A DNA stretch of 64,000 nucleotides, taken from assembly GCA_944739405.2 (NCBI GenBank), contig OX123193.2, positions 8,688,331 through 8,752,330 of the forward strand, written 5' to 3'. The notes beneath the pieces were generated by a model. The model searched no databases, was not told the DNA's origin, and saw only the letters and a list, made by a program, of their open reading frames with translations. Both the position numbers and the translations under genes were made by a program. The stretch is from Euclidia mi (Eukaryota; Arthropoda; Insecta; Lepidoptera; Erebidae). How positions within the stretch are numbered: the stretch's first letter is position 1; the number at the start of each line of letters is the position of its first letter. Shown here piece by piece: positions 24,101-36,530 of the stretch.

Positions 24101-25840
24101 ATTTGTTCCAATTTATCCCGAAGGTAAATTACTGGAAATTTTTTTGAGCAAACTGTATTCATCATTGTGTTTGGCATTCTACATGGCAATGATAGGCAAG
24201 CAAAATAAATGCTCTATACAATCAACCCTATTTCTTAACTTCCTAGAACCTTCAATGTGAAGGACATTAATGAAAATATCGTAAAGCATGAGAAATTGAA
24301 CGGAAAATATTTCATAAATTGCTTCGTTTTGGTATATTTTTGATAGTCTCAATACTGGGTTAAGTGATTCAAGTTTGAAGGCACAATACATGATTAATGT
24401 TATTGCATAAACACTCAATGCATCATTAATAATTCAACCTATTAAGTTACTTTGCAAACAAGTCTTTGTCATTGAAATACTAAACTTGCCATACCTCAAT
24501 CTCATTGAATCAACCTTAGTACGATAACATAGTCTTAGCAGGTGGACTGTGTAATACTTTATAAATTCAATTCTATTATTTACGCTTGTAGCTTCATTCA
24601 ATACGACAGTCATCACTATTTATAGAATCATACACACTCATATATCTCCATTATTATGCTACATTAAACCGTCCATTCAATCAAATCAGCAATTAAATAA
24701 CTATATTAAAATACTACTAATAAATTACTAAGCCTAAAGGGACGAAAGTAAAACAAAAACTTAGCGAACTATTTCATAATTTTATTGCAACGCTTATAAT
24801 TTAAAGTCACGCTGTGGTGATTTAACGATGGGCATAAATATTAAAGATTTAATTGAGTTATGATCATGGGTATTATAATCCCTGGTTTAATAACTTCTTG
24901 TCATTTACGAGAATAGGGATGGGACGTTTATCGATATTTTAGATATTCAAAGATGATATTCATAATTTAGACTGCAGTGAATTAGTATGGTAATAAATAA
25001 AGTTTATAGTTTGAACTCGAAACTTATGAGTTCTGTAGTTGTCGTAAGTCTAATTGCATAAGTTTACGCTTGTGTTTGCGGTACGGTAAGGTTCTGCATA
25101 CGATTCGTAGATACGAATTATATGCAGAACTGGCAGACGCTAGAGGTGTTAGGTTTCTAATTTGCATTGCTGTACGAAGTCTATAAATCTACTCTAAATT
25201 GTAGTATTATAACGATTATTAAGTTCATATAAGTATAAATATATCGGATTCATGCAAAATATAAAAGCTTGTAATTAGCGCGTTGTGATCCAGACGCCTT
25301 TTAGACGCCATGATTATACTGCAATAATAAGTTTTTACGAAGGAAGTTGTTCAAATTCAACTTGCTAATCAAATTTAACAAAACACACAATTCCAATTTA
25401 CCTCTGGTAAAGCCTGGTAAAGCTTCTACTGGAGTATTATCAAGCTAACAAATATCTATCGAAAAATACACAGTCCTCCGTAATTCTATTTACGATATCA
25501 CCGACACGACCCCTTCCCTATTGCAACGTATTTTCGTACGTTGCAGCTGCTCTAATTTGTCGCGACCGTCACGACTCGTGTCTCGAGGAACAGCAGGGAT
25601 GTTAACAACGTTTTGACGTCCATCCGCTACCAGAACAGACTGCCAGATTAAATTTGTGATGTTATTTTTTAAGGATTATGTGGAGTAATATCCACTTTTG
25701 CGTTTGATTTTTATAGTAATATTGACCTTAGTATCTTGGTAAAAATAGTGGGTGAGCTGTTCAAAAAGAAATAATTGTCAATCCCTGAAGTGATACTTAC
25801 AAGCTAATTCGACATTGGATCCTTTAAAAAGCGTGCATAT
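21135..25840. other. long noncoding stretch, small hairpins only
   Basis: No exon-like frame or transposon was found in 4.7 kb. Hairpins lie at 22007-22041 (arms atactgactaattt), 22191-22216 (gtatgcaagt/acttgcatac) and 25089-25127 (gttctgcata arms, imperfect). Long open readings near 24179-24616 lack codon bias and are judged chance. Confidence 0.45.
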
Positions 25841-25844
25841 TTTT

Positions 25845-25965
25845 TTTAAAAGGTCGGCGATGCACTTGGGATCATTCGGGCATTGCAGGTGTCTATTGGC
25901 GGCGGTGATTACATACCATCAGGTGACCAACCTGCTCGTTTCTCTTACAATACAATTAAAAAAAA
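25845..25965 (+). repeat. common lepidopteran LINE-type 3' end
   Basis: Contains 'aaaaggtcggcgatgcac', 'ggcggcggtgattac' and 'accatcaggtgaccaacctg'. This short block recurs throughout lepidopteran genomes as the 3' end of a retroelement. A related piece lies at 55870-55920. Confidence 0.55.
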
Positions 25966-26662
25966 ATTAAACAGAGTAGGTAGCTATAGCAGGCGGAAAA
26001 TCCGTACACCAGTGATTTCAGTAAAAATAAAGCGAGCAACAAACTTATTCAAGTGATTTTGCACCACTGAAGTGACGCTAGGCCAACTCTTGCCCTGCTA
26101 GTTTTTGTTACTTTTTTGGCTGTTTGCTTGGTTTGACTACGATGCAAAAAAAAATCCATCACGATCGCTGATCTATATATTACACGACTGTTACACATCT
26201 CTCTCATCGATCTATATATTGCACAATGCCCTCTTAAATTATGAGCACGCCATTGTACACTCACTCCCAACCTCCGTACAAAACTCACAAAAAAAAACAA
26301 AAAAGCTCCTATCGCTTACTTACCTAAAACACCCCAAGTAATCTCCCGAGACCCTGTTTCTTTAACCAAGATCAATACTAAAATCCTTATCTCCATTCAA
26401 TTAAGTAAACTAAACGGTCTAATCGTAAGGCTGTATATAAGCAGATAGGGAAAGCCAGTTTCCCATCGTTACAGGCCACAGGCGAAAAATCTTCATTGTC
26501 TGGAGTACGTGAGGGGAATGTCTGCGTGCGATGGCCAACAGAATTATTATTTCGAAGAATTTCTTTATTCAGCACATTATGGCGATCATTCATTGATATA
26601 TCGACGCTAGAAAGGCCAATTTAACTAACGACCGCTTTATGAATAGTTCAGAAGAAAAGTTT

Positions 26663-26927
26663 CTTTTTTTTTAGACTCACGCCTGTATCCCCGAAGGGGT
26701 CAGCAGAGGTATAATATTACACCCACATTTCGCCTTGAATTTTTTTAAGTCCCACGTAATAGGGAGCGAACCTATTGCCGTTACCGGACACATTGCCAGA
26801 CTCCGTGCTGGTACTCAGAATTCGGAAAAACCCTTAAAAGTAACACTTTTGCCCGAACCGGGAATCGAACCCGGGACCTCCGATCAGCAGTCGCATACAC
26901 CATCCACTGGACCACGGAGGCAGTCAG
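26663..26927 (-). mobile_element. SINE family 1 with 13-bp target duplication
   Basis: Minus-strand copy with a good A box (tggtccagtgg) and B box (gggttcgattcccgg). Flanked by agaagaaaagttt at 26650-26662 and 26928-26940, a clean target duplication, so the insertion is comparatively recent. Confidence 0.88.
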
Positions 26928-27294
26928 AGAAGAAAAGTTTAAAGCTAAATGTCCTGAAAAATACGTATATAATTATAATTAACCACTTGAGTACCTATTC
27001 TCATTGAACATCATAATAGTTATTACTAATAACGTGTACTATGTAATTTTGTTGTATTGCAGTTTCTTCAATGATTTACAATAAACGACTGTGCAGATAA
27101 GAAAGTCAAATTGATAGAATTATTTTGTGATTTTTTTATTATTTCTTTGTAGATAATTTATACTGTTACATACCAAAAAGACAATATTAACTAAAGCATG
27201 CTTTTGTATTTTACATGTGGACCTATGTAATGATATTAGATCAAAAAACACGCGCACCACCTTTCAAAGTTAAGTGCGTATTAAATTATTAACT

Positions 27295-27592
27295 ATCGCT
27301 TTCCTAGCGCTTCGAAGAACACTTTAAGCCATCGGTCCCGGGTATGATGAAGATCTTAGTCAATCCCTATGAGAAGTGAGTACACTTGTACACAGTAGTC
27401 CTGGCCTAAGCTCTTCATGACAGTCGGGCCCAACGGCGACGGCTTAATGTGCTTTCCGAGGCAAGCGATAATAAACTACATATTTCTAACGCACATAGCT
27501 TCGAAAAGTGGACCGCGTCACCGATTTGAAACCGATACGTCCTGCATAACAATCTGTTGGTATCTCCACTAGCCTATTTTTGCCTAGGTACG
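27295..27592 (-). repeat. degenerate SINE family 2a pieces
   Basis: Family words 'gccatcggtcccgggt', 'gcttaatgtgctttccgagg' and the tRNA-like head 'tatctccactagcctattt' (reverse strand) occur here. Order and orientation differ between halves, suggesting two broken copies. Confidence 0.5.
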
Positions 27593-28784
27593 CAAAAAGT
27601 CATTTCCAGACGCGACACATTTACTCTCTTTACATCCGTGTGTACTCTATGTAATTTACTCATTAGTACCTATCAACATTATCATTTATTTGTAAGGAAA
27701 TCATAATTTTTATCACAATTACTTTAACATAATTCGCTTAAAGTAACGACACTTTATTTCAAAACTTATTATCATTATATTAGGGTACATTATAAAATGC
27801 CGACATAAAATCTAAGAGCCCTTTAAATAGCCAATTATGAAATTGTCACCGATATTTCGTAACTTTTTAATAGGTGATTTAAGCGCAGTTCTGTTTTTAG
27901 TAAGGTTATCAAAATGGAGAAGATAGAATTCAACAAGTAAAAAAAGAACAGGAATAAAACAGAATTAATTCAAATGAAGCTTTGTAAAATTATTGATAGT
28001 ACCACTACGAGTAGGTACGAGCCGTCTTAATTTTCTAAATGAAAGCAGCAATTTTTTAACAAAAGTCTTTGTTCATCTGAAAACTATACTATGTGAATTA
28101 ATGCGACGACACATTACCGATAACCTAGTTCATACATACTTAGTGGCAGAAATAATTTCCATACGTACGTACCGGGGTAAAAATATCAGATCTGATATAA
28201 ATTTGTTAAAATATTCTTCCCCTCTGATTTTCTATCCTCTCTTTTACGATAACGTAGCTGACCTGTTCAGTAAGGTATTATTTTCTTTCTTCTTATTGAC
28301 TTAAAATATTTATTTATTTAGATATTCGAAGGAGTGCCACGTAGCTCAATTTTGGACTCTTTGTGACTATGCACTAGCAGCCACTTTTCATGTCAGCCAG
28401 AAAGCGGCATACGCTTCCCTTAAAATGGCGTGGTTTGCTCTAAACACGACTATTTCAATAGTAGTTTTAAAATTTAGAAATTATGTTAAAAAAAAAACAT
28501 ATTCAAAGGCGTGCTTCTCCACAAAGGGTGTGTTTATGCCTGTTTGAAATAAAACAAGCTCTTTTAGCAAGCAGTGCAAATAAATTACCGAGCTCTTTCT
28601 ACGCGGTGTTCAACTTTATTTCTTTATAATAGAAAGTTAATGTTTACTAAAAACTTTTAAATATTGTTCTAGAAAATATACATTGTTGTTCTGTATAAAT
28701 AATACTGTAGTTTGTCCATATTACTACACAGTAAACGCACTATTCCACTGCAAATATTTTACGCATTTTGCCTTTTGAACCTGA
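27593..28784. other. intergenic, nothing recognised
   Basis: AT-rich. An open reading of about 100 codons at 27993-28304 lacks codon bias and is not annotated. Confidence 0.45.
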
Positions 28785-28840
28785 AGGAAACTGAAATGTG
28801 GATCTTACACTTCTGCCTACAACTATGGTGATACAGGCGT
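28785..28840 (+). repeat. SINE family 1 tail fragment
   Basis: 'gaaatgtgg', 'cttctgcctac' and 'gatacaggcgtgagcctat' match the 3' part of the family 1 SINE. Confidence 0.55.
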
Positions 28841-29652
28841 GAGCCTATAAAAATATTGAAATAACACTGGCTAGGAACATTTTCTTTTATATTTTATCAA
28901 TAAAAAGTCTTTGACACGCAGTCCCTTTTTGATAACAATTTTTTTTCTACTACTCTCGACAATAATATCACTGGAGTAATCACAGTTTCCCTTGCCCGTA
29001 GGCATTTGAAACTAGAACGTCAAACACAAAGTCCGATCTTAATTAGACACGTATTGACATGTCTTATCAACGCGTATTTACTCAGTATTTTGTCAAGTAA
29101 ACAACAAGTCTTTGTCTCCAACTCTCGGTACAAGACCCATTGTGCCCAATATACAGCTGACGTTTCAGTGTACGCTACTAATAAATTGTTCCTCCTTTGG
29201 CGATATTCCACCGGGATCCTTCTACTACATACGTTGATTCTCGCAACATAAACTAGCTGCTAATTTAGTTATCAAACAATATAGGGACACATTGTAGCTT
29301 TGATGGCAGTCGTGACATGCTTTAATTAAGCGGCGGATAAGCAACATTGGTGCTGTTTGGATTGACTTACTTAATAGTCTATATATAGTATGTTATGATA
29401 CGTAGTACGGTAAATCGGTAGGCATTGGTGTGTTACATACTTACGCTAGATTTTGCTTATTTCGACGCGTGTGCGGTTGTTCTCTCACTCTCACAACTCA
29501 GGATCCGTGTAACCGCCTTTTGGGGCGCATTACCGAATGTTATCTCTAAGTGCTCCCATACATTCCAAGAAATTCAATCAGCTTCTTTTAGTCCAACCTG
29601 CCTAGTAGTTTTGGCTGTGAGTTGTCTTTTACTAACAGAAGAGTTTTATAAA

Positions 29653-29775
29653 GGGTTATTTGTAAAACACCGTTAACCTCTTAGGGGTGGTTATTTTCAT
29701 CATTATGAACAACTTATGTTCAGAAAATTTTGCGAAATCAGCCCCAAGAGGTTAACGGTGTTTTGCAAATAACCC
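29653..29775. mobile_element. short foldback MITE
   Basis: Arms 29653-29687 and 29742-29775 are near-perfect inverted repeats (gggttatttgtaaaacaccg type) around a 54-base centre. The 123-bp unit is almost entirely stem and has no coding capacity. It resembles a MITE of unknown superfamily. Confidence 0.75.
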
Positions 29776-29998
29776 AATATAAAATTGAATACAGATAATG
29801 CTGTTGTCATGGCGTAATATTAAGACTTAGTTTTTTCACTTTAGGAGCTACAGTAAGTGCGCCATTAAATTAATTGTTCGTTCTAAGAAGCACGCATTCG
29901 TTGGTCAGTTTTATTTGTTATATATTATTTTATAATTAATCTATAGTTAGAGGTTCTGGAGAGGCGGCTACGCACCGGTCGTTACAGGAGAGGTAGCT

Positions 29999-30200
29999 CA
30001 ACGATCTTATTCGTGTCGCAGGGAGTTGATGAATGCTAGAATATTGAAGTCTGACTAAACGGTTGGCACCAAATCACCGAATCCGGAGTCCGATACATCG
30101 CTTGTTGCGAGTTCGATTCACAAAAGGAACAGCACTATGTGTGATCTGTGGGTTCTTTTTTCAATAGGTGGCCAGTACCCGGTATAGGGCTTACTGACTG
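29999..30200 (+). repeat. tRNA-like SINE remnant, unclassified
   Basis: A B-box-like 'gagttcgattcacaaaagga' is followed by 'agcactatgtgtgatctgtg'. The 5' part is too degenerate for a clear A box. Directly upstream of another SINE. Confidence 0.4.
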
Positions 30201-30227
30201 GTATCTTAACTTTCAAGGAAATAAAAA

Positions 30228-30600
30228 TGCATCAGCATCATCCTCTTAGCGTTATTCCAGTTTCAATCTGGGGTCCGCTTACTAGTCTAACCGGATTTGA
30301 ATATTAGCTTTTCCACAGAGTGACTGCCTGTCTGACCTCCGCAACCCGAAAGGATAGCGATATTCCATGGTTTAGACTAATTTCAGTTTATTCAGATGGT
30401 ACTGACGCCCTGTTACGACTCTCAAAGATCTTTATGCCAACCGGGACCGACGACTCATCGTGCTCTCCGAGGCACGGGACAAGCGATATTAACAATTCAA
30501 TACGAATATAACTCCGAACAGTCATTGGTGCGTGCCGTGGATTCGAACCCGATATCTGCATGGCAGTCTGTTGGTATATCCACTAAGCTATCGCTGCCTG
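30228..30600 (-). repeat. SINE family 2a, near full length
   Basis: On the minus strand: head 'gcgatagcttagtggatata', B box gggttcgaatcc, body including 'tcggtcccggttggcataaa' and 'aaccatggaatatcgctat', and tail ending in an ATGATG-like run (plus strand catcagcatcatc). Confidence 0.75.
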
Positions 30601-31304
30601 CCGAAATAAAAACAAAAGGTGTTGAAATATAATTTCTAGCATTGTTTACTGTATGATAAACGATTTTGTAACTACACTGTGGCGTAGACGTTGATTAAAA
30701 CATTTTATTTATTTGTCCCGGCTTAAAAGTTTGTTTATCGACAAGTATTTGAAGTACGAAGCTTTTAAAGGGATTCCGCTTTGAATAACAATTACTTATT
30801 CCGTTTCCCAGACACCCATTAATAACTCAATCTTGTTTTTATTTTGCTTTTCCTGTTTGCAGGGCTGTCGCCTGTACAGAGGATATTGTTGAATGACCCA
30901 AGTCTATAATTGTTTTTGTAAGGATGCTGCCGGGCTGTGGATGGGTTTCTCAAAGATAATATAAAACATTTCTGAAGAAAATCTTGAAACTTAAGATACT
31001 ATTATAAATCCCGTAAGACCATTAATTTATACTTAAGTTAATGACTCCGCATAAGTACAAAAAAAAAACTAAAGTCCGAGTGTACAAATTTCTGAAAGCA
31101 ACTTTTATATTTTCAGTTGACAGCGTTGTAGAGGAATTGTGGAAAGTTATACTTTGAAAACTAAATCTAGTAGCAAAATAAATGCGCTTAATGCGAAGTG
31201 AAGCTTTGCTCCACAAAGCCTACAATGCAGTTTTATAATTTTGAAAAATAAACAATATAATGAATTTACTGTCGAGGTAGCCCTACCCAAATTTCGTGTT
31301 ATTT
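30601..31304. other. intergenic, nothing recognised
   Basis: No gene or repeat terminus recognised before the RTE insertion. Confidence 0.45.
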
Positions 31305-34291
31305 AATTAAAGTGCTTCATCATATCAGCGAAACGACGTCCACTGCTGGACATAGTCTCCCCCAAGGTTCTCCACACAGACCGGTCTTGAGCCGCCCGCA
31401 TCCAACCGCCTCCCGCGATCTTCACGAGATCGTCGGTCCATCTTGCGGGGGGCCTACCTCTGCTGCGTCGTCCGGTACGTGGCCGCCACTCCAGAACCTT
31501 TCTGCCCCAACGGCCATCGGTTCTTCGAGCTATGTGCCCTGCCCACTGCCACTTCAGCTTGGCTATCCGGAGAGCTATGTCGGCGACTTTGGTTCTACTG
31601 CGGATCTCCTCATTTCTGATTCGATCTCGCAGGGAAACTCCAAGCATAGCTCTCTCCATCGCCCTCTGAGTGACCTTGAGCCTTCTGATAAGGCCCATAG
31701 TGAGCGACCACGTCTCTGATCCGTAAGTCATCACTGGCAACACACACTGGTCAAAGACTTTTGTCTTGAGACACTGCGGGATATCGGACGAGAAGATACG
31801 TCGTAGCTTCCCGAACGCTACCCAACCGAGTTGGATTCGACGATTGACCTCCTTCTCGAAGTTGGACCTACCTTATTGGACTACTTGTCCCAGGTAGATA
31901 TACTTGTCGACAACTTCGAGCGTAGAGTTCCCAACCTGAATAGGAGCAGGTACAACATGGACGTTCGACATGATTTTCGTCTTGTCCATGTTCATCTTAA
32001 GACCTACTTGTTGGGAGACACTACAGAGGCCATCGAGCATTGTGCCTAAGTCTTCCATGGTCTCAGCCATGACTACGAAATTGTCTGCGAATCGAAGGTG
32101 AGTGATGTACTCGCCGTTGATGTTGATGCCGAGTCCATTCCAGTCCAGAAGCTTGAAAACATCCTCCAGCGCAGTGGTAAACAGTTTCGGGGATATGACA
32201 TCCCCCTGTCTCACTCCTCGCTGGAGTTGAATAGGTTTCGAACTCTGGTCCTGGAGGCGGACTGACATAGTGGCGTTTTCATACAAACACTTCAGCACTT
32301 CGATATATCGGTAGTCAATCCGGCACCGGTGGAGAGACTGTAGCACTGCCCAGGTTTCGATTGAATCGAAGGCTTTCTCATAGTCCACAAACGCCAAGCA
32401 TAGGGGCTGGTTATACTCCTCGGACTTCTGTATAACCTGCCGCAGCGTATGTATGTGGTCTGTGGTACTATAGCCTTTACGGAAACCGGCTTGTTCGGGA
32501 GGCTGGAAGTCGTCTAGCTTGCTCTCGAGACGATTCGTGATGACCCTCGAAAACAGCTTGTAGACGTGGCTCAGAAGTGTGATGGGTCTGTAGTTCTTTA
32601 AGAGGGTTTTATCTCCTTTCTTAAAGAAAAGCACCACCACACCTCTGTGCCACGCCTGTGGCGTGTTACCCTCGAGAATAACGGAATTAAATAGCTTCCG
32701 AAGGGCTTCTCTAGCGGGTGCACCGCCAGCCATCAGAAGCTCGCTCGTAATTCCGTCATCACCCGGCGCCTTGTTGTTTTTGAGCTGTTTGAGAGCCACA
32801 CTAATCTCGTGCATGCTGACGTCCGGGATATCTTCGGTATAGTGTCGGGTCAATCCAGCTCTAGGGTCTGACGCTGGAGTACTTGCGGGTTGTTGCGTTG
32901 TCGTTTACAGCTGTCCATAGAACCTTTCGATCTCCTCCAAGAGCTCAGGCTTGGACGATACGATTCTGCCATCTTCCGTCTTCAGCTTTGTCAGCTGACT
33001 CTGCCCAACAGACAGATCCCTCTGGAACACTTTGGATCCCTTATTCTGCTCGATCGCCTCACGAACACATTTTGTGTTGTATTGGCGGAGATCGCGAGTC
33101 AGAGACTTAGAGATCTGTCTGTTGAGGTGCCGATATTTCGGCATGTCGTCGGAGGATAGCAGAACCATCTTGCGCCTTTCCTCTAACAGCTCGAGGGTCG
33201 GACCCGAGATCTTGCTGGTTCTCTTGCTTTTCGGGGGTTTAAAGAATTTAGCCCCTGTTGTATGGACAGCATCCACGAACCCGTTACTGTACTCGTCTAC
33301 ATCTACGCATTCACCCAGGCATTCGAAACGGTTCTTGAGTTCGAGCTGAAAGTTCTCGGGGTTTTGGATATGAACCGGTGCCGGTCGGAGCGTGGACTTT
33401 ATCAACCTCGACCGTTCGAGGCTTGTACAGATATTCAATGTGCCTCTTACCATTCGGTGATCGCTCCCCACTTTAAGTGAATTGATCACAGAGACATCAT
33501 TGAATATCTGCCTCTTCGTCGACATGATAAAGTCGATCTCATTTATGGTGGCACCGTCTGGACGTACCCAGGTCCACTTGCGGCACTCTCGCTTCTTGAA
33601 GAAGGAATTCATCATATAGAGGCCTTCCTTCTCCATAAAGCTAGCCAGCAAGTGACCCCGGGAATTCCGATGCCCATAACCAAATTGCCCCACTCTCAGC
33701 TCATCACCGTCGCGTTTGCCCAGTTTCGCGTTAAAATCTCCCATGACCACGGTGTAATGGGTTTTGAAGCCATGTATAGCCCGAGATATGTCCTCGTACA
33801 TGGCTTCCACCTCCTCATCGGGGTGCGTCGAGGTCGGAGCGTATACCTGTATGACCTTCAGCGAATACCGCTTGGATATTCTGAGTATAAGGTACGCTCG
33901 ACACACTCCCAATATTTACCACGTTGGTCACGAGAGATTTGTGGACGATGAACCCGACACCACCTTGGGACTGTTGGTCGCCCTCCCGGTAGAAGAGCAA
34001 GTTGCCGGAATTGAGAACTATCGAGTCCTCCCCCTGTCTTCGGACTTCAGATAGGCCTATGATATCCCATCGCAACTTGCTCAATTCTTCTTCCAGCTCG
34101 ACAATCTTCTCATCGGTCCGCAGTGTGCGCGTGTTCAGTGTTGCCAGGGCCAATTGTCGTTGGTGGTGGTAGCCCGATCTCTTCCGGAGATTCTTCGCAC
34201 CCCTTGCCCCGCCGTTACCATGGCCGCTACCATAACCAGGACTAGCGGGGCCGCCGGGGACTAGGGGCCGGATTTTGTTGGTGTGGTTCAT
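31303..34291 (-). pseudogene. RTE endonuclease-reverse transcriptase, inactivated
   Basis: The protein would nick target DNA and reverse-transcribe its own RNA. The N-terminal part and an EEP endonuclease show LATLNTRT, GLSEVRR, VVMGDFNAKLG, NEIDFIM and GSDHRMV. The reverse transcriptase shows NYRPITLLSHVYK, QAGFRKGYSTTDHI, LAFVDYEKAFDS and GVRQGDVISPKLF. The polymerase motif reads FADN (32080-32091) where FADD is expected, so a metal-binding aspartate is lost by one G-to-A change. Further damage: a frameshift near 33900, TAA at 32905-32907 and TAA at 31873-31875, both in frame with the flanking coding. The C-terminal part (GSETW, then GRPPARWTDDL) is intact and reads into the target duplication before stopping. 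Damage is light, so the insertion is fairly young. Confidence 0.93.
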
Positions 34292-34535
34292 TTATGGGGG
34301 GATTTGCCATAATCGCCACGCTTGGCCGGCGTATTGGCGATCGCAGTGACGGAAGTTTTTAGTGCTGGACGCTGCTGCCCATCCAGCATCTTGGGATTTA
34401 CCTCCGCCAGTTTCGGATGGTTTGACCGCCATCTTTCGGTTGACTGCTTGCGCTGGGTGAGATACTATGACGAGTATCTACTCGTCAGAGTAACTCCCTC
34501 AGTGGGCGGTGGGGTCGTCACGTCCCGACGCCGGA
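31318..34535 (-). mobile_element. full-length RTE-type non-LTR retrotransposon
   Basis: A 3.2-kb element flanked by the 13-bp target duplication aattaaagtgctt (31305-31317 and 34536-34548). The 5' UTR occupies about 34292-34535. One long pol region follows, and the 3' end (tccactgctggacata, then ATGATG) is the canonical lepidopteran RTE end. Partial 3' ends of the same group are at 10963-11040, 57695-57775 and 60990-61045. Confidence 0.92.
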
Positions 34536-34789
34536 AATTAAAGTGCTTAATTTTAACAAATGTAAACAATCTAATCATTATAGGGAAGCAATAATTGCCC
34601 TTTAGAAAGTTACGTTTATTTCTTTTCACAGACTATTTTTGGTTAGCTTACACAAAACTATGTGTCAATCTCTATGGCATGTGCTAGGTATATGATACTT
34701 CAATAAGTATATGAAAATTCTTCTGTTACTGACTTGTATGTTACATTATGATTGTACGTTGTTATAGTGTGACAATAAAAGAATTACTT

Positions 34790-34890
34790 ACTTATTTACT
34801 GACAAACAACGCACAGCCAAAACTACTGGGCTTAGGAAGCCGCAATTTCGCAGGTTCGTTCCTTGGTAACCGTGACACAAAAATTGGAAA
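34790..34890 (+). repeat. Helitron-like repeat fragment
   Basis: 'ttactgacaaacaacgcaca', 'actactgggcttagg' and 'ttcgttccttggtaaccg' are diverged words of the 9276-9476 family. Confidence 0.45.
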
Positions 34891-35245
34891 ACAGTTAATT
34901 AAAACTTACGTCTGGGGTATCACTCTATACAGCTGTAAAACTTGAAACATGACGCAAAGGGATAGAGAAAGATTGGAGGCGTTTGAAATGTGGTGCTGAA
35001 GGAGGATAAAGAAAATAAGCTGGACAGAAAAGATTACAAACGGAGCGGTGCTGCGAATTGTTGACGAAGAGAGTTTTAAAACTGAAAAAAAATCAGAGAA
35101 GGAAGATGATTGGCCATTTGATACGACACGACATTTTCTTCAAAATAATACTGGAAGGCAAAATAGAAGGGAGAAGAGGAAGAAAAGTTAGAGTCCGGTC
35201 GTATCAAGAGGTCAAAGAAAAGTCAGAAAACCGAAGCCAATAGCG
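34890..35245 (+). pseudogene. LINE pol C-terminal fragment
   Basis: Translation in shifting frames gives QLIKTYVWGITLYSCKT, RERLEAFEMWC, ISWTEKITNGAVLRI and RKMIGHLIRHD, then GRRGRK. This is the post-reverse-transcriptase tail of a lepidopteran non-LTR element, different from the RTE next door. Several stops and frameshifts are present. It ends near the 10-bp target duplication of the next element. Confidence 0.75.
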
Positions 35246-35321
35246 ATTGCTCCACCGACAAGAGCTCTTAAATGGAAGAACCGTAAGGGCTTCGAGTACT
35301 CTTTAGTAAGGATCATTGACG

Positions 35322-36000
35322 GTTTACTAACGTTTGGCAAAAAACGTTTCCCAAAGTTACACACATTTGGCAAAACCATCTTTTCGCAATATTACAGTTA
35401 GCAGAACTATTTTTAGTAATTTATTGTTTAGCAAATAATTACATGGCAATGTTTCATTTTACCAAATATTAGGTAGTAGTAGTAAATATGGTTTGGCAAA
35501 TAAATTTCAAGTTTAAGATCCAATTTTGAAAACACACTGCTACATGGATGTTTGTTTCACCTTGGACAAATAATTTACAGGTAAGAACTTCTATAATAAT
35601 TATATTGTTTAAGATATACAAATCAATTCTGGCACTTCACCGGCCGCTGCCGGGGCACGCTCACTTCGCTCGCTCGGCTCGCGCTCTGTTGGGATCACAG
35701 TTCTAACTTAACCTAACCCAATTTTCTAGCAGTTCTTTTTTTCTTTTTACACATATTAAAATTCAAATTTAAACGAACTTCCTTTTGGAATATATTTTTT
35801 TACAAAATGAAGCATTTGCTTAATGTATATTTGACTAAATAAAATTTGAGCAAGTAAAAATTTGCCAAATGAATATTTGACCAAGTGAATAAAATGCGAA
35901 ATGTAAATTTGCTAAGCATTCTTTTGGGAAATGAAACTATGCAATAAGTTTTTGGGAAGTGAAATTTGACGAAACATTTTTTGCCAAACGGCAGGATCCC
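35322..36000. mobile_element. 679-bp element with 10-bp target duplication
   Basis: Direct repeats atcattgacg at 35312-35321 and 36001-36010 bound it. Subterminal inverted repeats cgtttggcaaaaaacgttt (35331 on) and its counterpart near 35990 occur just inside the ends. The interior repeats 'tttggcaaat' words in both directions and holds a CG-rich block (35638-35715) that also occurs at 56603-56685 inverted. No coding sequence. Confidence 0.75.
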
Positions 36001-36117
36001 ATCATTGACGCACCTGAGTAGTTTGTAAACGCATTTTGTAGTTTCAGCAACGATACTGAGCAAAGCTTTATCGTATATTTAGTATTTTTGTCCTTCGTTC
36101 CTGCGAATGATAAATAA

Positions 36118-36162
36118 TACATACATACATACATAGACTCACGCCTGTTTTCCAGAGGGGCC
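36118..36162 (-). repeat. SINE family 1 tail with (atac)n
   Basis: '(atac)4 atagactcacgcctgt' matches the 3' end of family 1. The rest is missing; it abuts a LINE fragment. Confidence 0.5.
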
Positions 36163-36355
36163 AAGAATTTTTCGGCTATGCACCGCAAGGAAAAGACTTG
36201 ATCCGTGCACCCCATACCCTTTCGGAATCCTGCTTGTACATCCCATATTTTCTTGTCAGTTACTTCCATAACTCTTTCAATCAGTACCTTCGCATACAAT
36301 TTGCCAACAATGCTGAGAAGGCTAATGCCTCTATAGTTCTTGCAGTCTTGTTGCG
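36163..36355 (-). pseudogene. LINE reverse transcriptase fragment
   Basis: The minus strand reads QQDCKNYRGISLLSIVGKLY, then KVLIERVMEVTDKKIWDVQA and GFRKGMGCTDQVFSLRCIAE. These are the N-terminal motifs of a non-LTR reverse transcriptase (NYRGISLL and QAGFRKG blocks). Truncated on both sides; the catalytic motifs are absent. Confidence 0.85.
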
Positions 36356-36389
36356 AGATAAATAATACATTCTTAATTATTTAATGCTT

Positions 36390-36530
36390 GCTAATCGGTG
36401 AAGGAAAACATCTTGAGGAAACCTGCGTATCTGAGAGTTTGCCATAATGTTTTCGAAGGACATGGTGAATTTTGCCAGGCCTCACTTGTTTAGAGTGGTG
36501 GACTGTGTCTTACTTTCTCATACTGACAAA
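36390..36530 (+). repeat. SINE family 2b body fragment
   Basis: 'cggtgaaggaaaacatcttg', 'tgagagtttgccataatgtt' and 'agagtggtggactgtg' match the body of the SINE at 51073-51397. Confidence 0.6.

Noticed and set aside
24179..24616. Two minus-strand readings of 60-79 codons
   Set aside because: No codon bias, splice sites or motifs; consistent with chance in AT-rich DNA.
26049..26300. 83-codon minus-strand reading with Arg/Ser-rich sequence
   Set aside because: No recognisable domain; it overlaps low-complexity A-runs and has no exon-like borders.
31312..34054. Plus-strand readings over the RTE
   Set aside because: Antisense shadows of the RTE pol region.
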